Assembly (NCBI GenBank): GCA_951394045.1 | Contig: OX595989.1 | Location: 992,001-1,056,000, forward strand | Reading direction: 5' to 3' | Length of the DNA stretch: 64,000 nucleotides | DNA from: Nitzschia sp. DOCU1 | Taxonomy: Eukaryota; Bacillariophyta; Bacillariophyceae; Bacillariales; Bacillariaceae | Shown here: in pieces, positions 63,765-64,000 of the stretch | Layout: every line of letters begins with the position of its first letter | Numbering within the stretch: the first letter of the stretch is position 1 | Made by a program: the position numbers and the translations under genes | Notes under the pieces: generated by a model | Databases searched by the model: none | Told to the model about the DNA's origin: nothing | Seen by the model: only the letters and a program-made list of their open reading frames with translations

Positions 63765-64000
63765 AGATTTGTTCTTGACCACCCTTCTCCACAATTATAT
63801 ATCGAATATCTGGTCGTGTTGAAATGAAGACTCTAGCATCGTTCTTCTTGATAGAAAGTGACGGAAGAAGAAGCGCCCCGGCACCACGTCGAGTCCGATT
63901 AGCAGTATATACTGGTGGCATTACCAGGTTGGGTTCAACTTCTTTTTGCCATGCATTTCATCATTAGTATCCTCGTCACCAACCACAATAACAGCACCAG
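63765..64000. other. 3' flank of the HSF gene
   Basis: About 236 bp to the window edge. A minus frame at 63706-63921 has no recognisable feature. Probably 3' UTR. Confidence 0.35.

Noticed and set aside
1..64000. tRNA genes, rRNA, CRISPR arrays, retrotransposon or transposase genes
   Set aside because: None recognised by eye; short repeats found are local duplications or microsatellites. A tRNA scan and a repeat search would be decisive.

Overview
The window looks like nuclear DNA of a diatom, probably pennate. The species cannot be fixed from the sequence. The evidence is eukaryotic gene structure (short GT-AG introns of about 70-90 nt, one of 372 nt), several N-termini that combine a signal peptide with an aromatic +1 residue (the ASAFAP-like plastid import motif of secondary red plastids), and families typical of diatom genomes: helicase-associated (HA) repeat proteins, DUF6824 proteins, a divergent HSF factor and LRR membrane proteins. 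No tRNA, rRNA, CRISPR array or intact mobile element was recognised.

Layout. 0-11 kb: an edge-truncated glycosyltransferase, a cytochrome P450, an unknown coiled-coil protein, a plastid LON-domain protein facing a plastid HA protein across a promoter with a perfect TGACGTCA palindrome, a small tail-membrane protein, and a TLDc protein with a plastid/secretory presequence. 11-21 kb: a protein with an internally duplicated unnamed domain, a CRAL-TRIO-like/DUF6824 fusion, a basic KS-rich protein convergent with LST8, and plastid PNPase. 21-32 kb: a p24 cargo receptor, a TM9SF nonaspanin, an LRR membrane protein, a second HA protein and acetate kinase. 32-37 kb: gene-poor, holding two small paralogous unknown genes and short repeats. 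36-44 kb: an RlmI-like methyltransferase, an unknown membrane protein, a BTB protein and a coiled-coil protein. 44-52.5 kb: a broken AAA_16 ATPase gene, a P1B copper ATPase with a metallothionein-like N-terminus, and a PRA1 protein. 54-64 kb: a second DUF6824 protein, a lactate/glycolate permease, an M18 aminopeptidase with a signal peptide, and an HSF-type factor.

The genes do not form an operon-like pathway. Two loose themes are visible: plastid gene expression and protein quality (PNPase, RlmI-like methyltransferase, LON-domain protein, HA protein) and membrane traffic (p24, TM9SF, PRA1). Genes alternate strand and are often convergent with very short gaps (22, 62 and 107 nt). Exon boundaries were deduced by eye from splice sites, phase continuity and family conservation. 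Every spliced model below keeps one open frame. I see no convincing new multi-gene system. The items most worth checking are the metallothionein-copper pump fusion, the interrupted ATPase gene, the plastid-type TLDc protein, the duplicated-domain protein and the small paralog pair at 34-36 kb.
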